A DNA stretch of 8,764 bases from positions 1 through 8,764 of the forward strand of contig CAMFNC010000155.1 of the NCBI GenBank assembly GCA_945965245.1. Direction: 5' to 3'. Below the pieces are notes generated by a model. It searched no databases and was not told the origin of the DNA. It saw only the letters and a program-made list of their open reading frames with translations. The stretch comes from an uncultured Porphyromonas sp. (GTDB lineage: Bacteria; Bacteroidota; Bacteroidia; Bacteroidales; Porphyromonadaceae). This document shows, piece after piece, positions 7,380 through 8,764 of the stretch. Positions within the stretch are counted from its first letter, which is position 1. Every line of letters starts with the position of its first letter. The translations under genes were made by a program, and so were the position numbers.

Positions 7380-8726
7380 ATGGACAACTCCGTAAAACAA
7401 TACATCGACCTTTACAGCCAGCATGCTGAAAAGCTCAACACTCGAATCTCCGCCATGGATGAGCCGCGTGTCACGGCACTCGAATACCTGCGCCATCACG
7501 GATTGCCTTCTTTTAAGTCTGAAGATTATCAGCGTACCGATGTGTGTGCATTGCTGGCCAAAGACTGGGGCATCAACCTCAACCGACTTCAATTTGCCAT
7601 GCGGGATGTCTGCGGTTTTTCCTGCGATTTGCCCGATACCGCCTGTGGCGTGCATGCCATGGTAAATGATGCTTACCGCCCTGATTTGGGTCATCACGAC
7701 GAATTGCCCAATGGAGCTTTCGCCGGCAGTTTGCTTGAATTTGCCCGGAAGCGTCCCGAAATCTTTGCTCGTCATTATAGCCGAATTGCGCCATCAGACC
7801 AAGACGGACTTGTGGCGTTGAATACGCTGATGGCTCAGGATGGCTTCGTGCTCTATGTGCCGACTCGCGTACAACTGCCTCACCCTGTGCAGCTGGTGCA
7901 GCTATTGCGCTCCACCGAGCCGCTCATGGCATTTCGTCGCATCCTTGTGATTATGGAAGAAGGTAGCTCCGCCAAAATGTTGGTATGTGAGCATACGCTC
8001 GACAATATTGAGTTTCTTTCTCTCCAAGTCTTTGAAATTCATGTGGCAGCAGGCGCACAATTCGAATTGATAGACATGGAAGAGAGCAGTACCCAAACGG
8101 CACGTATCTCTTCGCTCCACTTGGAGCAGAAAGCCGATTCGCACGTCACCCTCAACGGACTGACCATTAATAACGGACTCACGCGCAATAATTACTATTG
8201 TCGCATGACCGAGCCTCATGCCGGACTGACCTTGGGCGGATTGGCCATTGGCACGGATAGTCAGCACATTGACAATTACACTTGGATAGAGCACGCCACT
8301 ACCGACTGCCAGACCAACGAGCTATTTAAGTATGTGCTCACCGATAAATCTTACGGCGTTTTCTCCGGTCGCATCTTAGTGGATCGTGGTGCGCAGAAGA
8401 CCGCAGCTTATCAGTCCAACCGTAACTTATTGCTCTCGGACGATGCTAAGATGTATAGCAAACCACAATTAGAGATTTATGCCGATGATGTAAAATGCTC
8501 GCACGGTATGACCACGGGGCAACTCGATGACGATGCTCTCTTCTATTTGCAGCAGCGCGGTATCCCTCGCGACGAGGCTATCACCATGCTCAGCATTGCC
8601 TTTACCGAAGAGGTGGTACGCATCGGTCATATCGAAGGGCTGAAAGAACGTTTGGAGCGCATCATCGAAGCACGCTTCCGAGGCGAAAAGCTCCATTGCA
8701 GTCGCTGCGGAGCATCCAAGTTCTAA
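7380..8726 (+). CDS. sufD: Fe-S cluster assembly protein SufD
   Basis: SufD is the SufB paralogue that completes the SufBCD complex; it helps form the cluster assembly site at the SufB-SufD interface and supports iron acquisition. The 448-aa product has the usual mainly helical N-terminal region (about 1-120) and a beta-helix core. The diagnostic C-terminal block LEIYADDVKCSHG (364-376) is followed by TGQLDDDALFYLQQRGI. His375 corresponds in position to E. coli SufD His360, which is implicated in cluster assembly. The last residues contain Cys440-x-x-Cys443 in a short tail, a possible metal-binding or redox pair. The ATG at 7380 is 3 nt after the sufC stop. A purine-rich run GGGAGAG (7367-7373) inside the end of sufC is well placed as its Shine-Dalgarno, so translation is probably coupled to sufC. 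The length suits Bacteroidales and is somewhat above the E. coli protein (about 420 aa). Confidence 0.96.
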   Translation: MDNSVKQYIDLYSQHAEKLNTRISAMDEPRVTALEYLRHHGLPSFKSEDYQRTDVCALLAKDWGINLNRLQFAMRDVCGFSCDLPDTACGVHAMVNDAYRPDLGHHDELPNGAFAGSLLEFARKRPEIFARHYSRIAPSDQDGLVALNTLMAQDGFVLYVPTRVQLPHPVQLVQLLRSTEPLMAFRRILVIMEEGSSAKMLVCEHTLDNIEFLSLQVFEIHVAAGAQFELIDMEESSTQTARISSLHLEQKADSHVTLNGLTINNGLTRNNYYCRMTEPHAGLTLGGLAIGTDSQHIDNYTWIEHATTDCQTNELFKYVLTDKSYGVFSGRILVDRGAQKTAAYQSNRNLLLSDDAKMYSKPQLEIYADDVKCSHGMTTGQLDDDALFYLQQRGIPRDEAITMLSIAFTEEVVRIGHIEGLKERLERIIEARFRGEKLHCSRCGASKF

Positions 8727-8764
8727 ACTGTATCTTATTATTTACCTCCAAACAAGAAAGAGGC
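8727..8764 (+). other. Short region after sufD, no gene in the window
   Basis: These last 38 nt show no stem-loop with a T-run, so I see no terminator after sufD here. They end in a purine-rich stretch (GAAAGAGG, 8756-8763) that could be the ribosome-binding region of a following gene. In Bacteroidales the usual next gene is sufS (cysteine desulfurase), but nothing in the window proves it. Confidence 0.4.

Noticed and set aside
7119..7775. A 218-aa minus-strand frame opposite the sufC-sufD junction
   Set aside because: It overlaps two strongly conserved genes, shows no family motif and has no supporting start context. It is a shadow frame.

Overview
This is a housekeeping segment of a bacterial chromosome, all genes on the + strand, from a member of the Bacteroidota and most likely the order Bacteroidales. 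The signs are the gene order nusA - infB - cvpA family - sufB - sufC - sufD, a very long IF-2 with a lysine/proline/glycine/asparagine-rich linker, a NusA with no C-terminal acidic repeats, moderate GC content and mostly weak Shine-Dalgarno signals. The genus cannot be named from this window; the IF-2 N-terminus does not look like the Bacteroides or Porphyromonas versions I recall.

Region 1 (1-4480) carries transcription and translation factors. nusA (40-1380) encodes the elongation, termination and antitermination factor NusA. After a 78-nt gap, infB (1459-4425) encodes translation initiation factor IF-2. A perfect 8-bp GC-rich hairpin with a T-run (4438-4480) follows infB and probably ends this transcript. 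rimP is expected just before position 1 but cannot be confirmed.

Region 2 (4481-5144) holds a small CvpA-family membrane protein gene (4526-5065). It is followed by a 79-nt gap with a striking imperfect inverted repeat (5079-5112) directly ahead of sufB.

Region 3 (5145-8764) is the iron-sulfur cluster assembly operon sufB - sufC - sufD. The three proteins form the SufBCD scaffold: SufB and SufD are paralogous beta-helix proteins and SufC is their ABC-type ATPase. The residues expected to be functional are present, including SufB Cys390 and Glu419, SufD His375 and all the SufC ATPase motifs. The last 38 nt hold no gene; sufS, the cysteine desulfurase, is the expected next gene.

I see no mobile element, CRISPR array, tRNA, rRNA or obviously new system. 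The points most worth checking are the inverted repeat before sufB, a degenerate GXXG loop in the second KH domain of NusA, a C-terminal CxxC tail on SufD, and the low-complexity, internally repeated IF-2 linker. The terminator after infB also suggests that cvpA and suf need their own promoter, although I could not identify one.
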